6,010 bases of DNA from JBMYQA01 sp049600855 (GTDB taxonomy: Bacteria > Bacteroidota > Bacteroidia > Cytophagales > Flammeovirgaceae), in the NCBI GenBank assembly GCA_049600855.1, contig JBMYQA010000342.1, forward strand, positions 1 through 6,010, given 5' to 3'. Positions within the stretch are counted from its first letter, which is position 1; each line of letters begins with the position of its first letter. Of this stretch, positions 4,801 through 6,010 are shown piece by piece. Position numbers and translations under genes: made by a program. The notes under the pieces are model-generated. The model worked only from the letters and a program-made list of their open reading frames with translations. It did no database searches and was not told the origin of the DNA.

Positions 4801-5943
4801 ATGAAACGATATACTTACTTTGTGTTATGTTTTTTGTGGATCGCTTGTAATCAAGCAGAACACCAAAAAACAACGGATGCTACCGATAAATCGGAAGCGA
4901 AAAAAGAGCTGACAGAAGATTCAGACGCTTCAACGTCTACAACTACTCTGAGTACTGACGTTGCTGTATTAATGCAAGCTTTTCCTAAAAAATGGCAACA
5001 ACTCACCAATGAAAATAAAGAGTTTGTATTTTATGAACCCTGTGATGCCAAGAACCCCCAAATTAATTTTACTAAACAAGCCGATGGCAGCTATCAGTTG
5101 CAGTACCTGTCGGGACAAGAAGGAATGACTTTTGAGGTGGTGGCAATGAAAAAATGGGAAGAACCTTTTGCTGATGAAGTAGAAACCTACTATGCGTTGG
5201 AATTTGTGTCGGGGGATACCCAAATGAAGGTGAAGGTAAACTTTTCCGAAGCAGGAAAAGCTGCATGGACAGGTGATTTAATTGGCATGAGTCCACGGTT
5301 ATTCGCGCCAGAAAGTCATTTTAAGAAATATCCTACTTTGCATTCACCTTGTTTAGAATGTTTTGGGCCAGAAGAGTGTACGGAAGCGCAAGATTGGGGG
5401 ATTGGAATTTTGCAACCCATATTCAAGGAAAATATCAATTTATATAATTTTAAAGGAGATGCAGAACCCGCTAAGAAAATCGAATTCTCCAATGCAATGA
5501 TTGCGAATTACAGCGAATTACGTGCCTGGAGTAATTTTGAAAGCTTTGCGCCAGATTACGATATTTTTTACATCCGTTGCTTAGCTGAAGTAGATGGATG
5601 GTATAAAATTGTGGCCAATGCTAAAAATAAACGGGTAATGTGGGTGAAAAAATCTCCTAAAGTACGCTTTTTAACATGGGAGGAATATCTAAAATCTACC
5701 TTAGATTTAACTGTAGCTGATCCTAAATCTAATCCATTTCGAGTGGGTAAAGGGACTGGTAAAATGATCGAAACACAGTGCACGGGTGGCTTTAAGGTAA
5801 TCGCTGTGGAGGGGACGTTCGCTAAAGTTATTCAGAACGAATTAACTACTGAATGCGAAAGTGGTAAGCCACTGCAAACAGAAGGATGGATACAATGGAG
5901 AGATGAAAATAACTACCTTGTACGCGTTTCTTGGATCATGTAA
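4801..5943 (+). CDS. Cys-rich lipoprotein with probable SH3-like segments
   Basis: This encodes 380 residues; an in-frame TGA at 4795-4797 makes 4801 the first start. Residues 1-15 (MKRYTYFVLCFLWIA) are a lipoprotein signal and C16 is the likely lipidated residue; Trp at -3 is a loose lipobox. The mature start CNQAEH resembles the Bacteroidota surface-export pattern (Q-A followed by acid), so surface display is possible. Residues 20-52 are a charged, Thr/Ser-rich linker. Residues about 55-165 are a beta-rich domain I do not recognise. C184, C187 and C193 make a C-x2-C-x5-C cluster. Two segments look like bacterial SH3 repeats: about 209-290, ending DGWYKI...VMWVKKS, and about 322-378, with FKVIAVEGTFAKV...GWIQW. 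SH3-type domains often bind peptides or cell wall. The gene may share a transcript with the upstream regulator. No enzymatic motif is visible; function unknown. Confidence 0.82.
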   Translation: MKRYTYFVLCFLWIACNQAEHQKTTDATDKSEAKKELTEDSDASTSTTTLSTDVAVLMQAFPKKWQQLTNENKEFVFYEPCDAKNPQINFTKQADGSYQLQYLSGQEGMTFEVVAMKKWEEPFADEVETYYALEFVSGDTQMKVKVNFSEAGKAAWTGDLIGMSPRLFAPESHFKKYPTLHSPCLECFGPEECTEAQDWGIGILQPIFKENINLYNFKGDAEPAKKIEFSNAMIANYSELRAWSNFESFAPDYDIFYIRCLAEVDGWYKIVANAKNKRVMWVKKSPKVRFLTWEEYLKSTLDLTVADPKSNPFRVGKGTGKMIETQCTGGFKVIAVEGTFAKVIQNELTTECESGKPLQTEGWIQWRDENNYLVRVSWIM

Positions 5944-6010
5944 AATGTAAGGAAATAAGTGCTTGACCACAATTAATCGCATATTTTTTCTTCGTCTTTT
6001 TCACTACCAT

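Noticed and set aside
4969..5296. Two minus-strand frames, and another at 5568-5783, inside the lipoprotein gene
   Set aside because: They overlap each other or the coding strand of a long gene with a good lipoprotein signal; no independent support.
5936..6010. Open minus-strand frames entering from the right edge, either ending at 5936 or ending at 5973 (a GSEKDEEKICD-like tail)
   Set aside because: One could be the C-terminus of a convergent gene, but there are too few codons and two competing frames, so no call can be supported without sequence beyond the window.

Overview
The window looks like an AT-rich chromosomal segment of a Bacteroidota (Flavobacteriia-like) bacterium. Evidence: a DUF4199 membrane protein (a family largely restricted to Bacteroidota), a lipoprotein with a QAE stretch next to its lipid cysteine, start codons preceded by A-rich sequence instead of strong Shine-Dalgarno sites, and promoter-like TTTTTG / TAACTTTA boxes of the Bacteroidota sigma type. 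The genus cannot be named from this sequence.

Left part, minus strand (1-1766). The window opens inside a NodU/CmcH-type carbamoyltransferase; its first 301 codons are here and the C-terminal half lies beyond base 1. Upstream of it is a 338-base spacer holding an intrinsic terminator for the next gene, two further inverted repeats and a strong 8-2-8 dyad. Then comes a DUF4199 four-helix membrane protein, read in the same direction.

Centre (1767-2237). This is a 471-base divergent intergenic region. It contains a symmetric dyad whose arms look like back-to-back -33 boxes, each followed by a TAACTT box, so two outward promoters are likely. It also contains a 161-base near-palindromic element with perfect 17-base terminal inverted repeats. 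The element resembles a MITE and sits in the presumed leader of the next gene, ending 27 bases before its start codon.

Right part, plus strand (2238-5943). Four genes lie in a row. They are a secreted DNA/RNA non-specific endonuclease with a full DRGH active site, an N-terminal coiled coil and a C-terminal OB-like domain; an unrecognised 132-residue charged protein; a Crp/Fnr-family regulator with a C-x5-CC cluster in its sensor domain; and a Cys-rich lipoprotein with two probable SH3-like segments. Spacers of 125, 76 and 64 bases argue against tight translational coupling. The regulator and lipoprotein could share a transcript.

No rRNA, tRNA, CRISPR array, intact transposase or recognisable defence system is present. 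The gene content is mostly ordinary envelope and secreted functions. The most notable non-coding feature is the MITE-like palindrome between the probable promoter and the nuclease start codon. The three domains of the nuclease and the two cysteine clusters (regulator and lipoprotein) are the most notable protein features.
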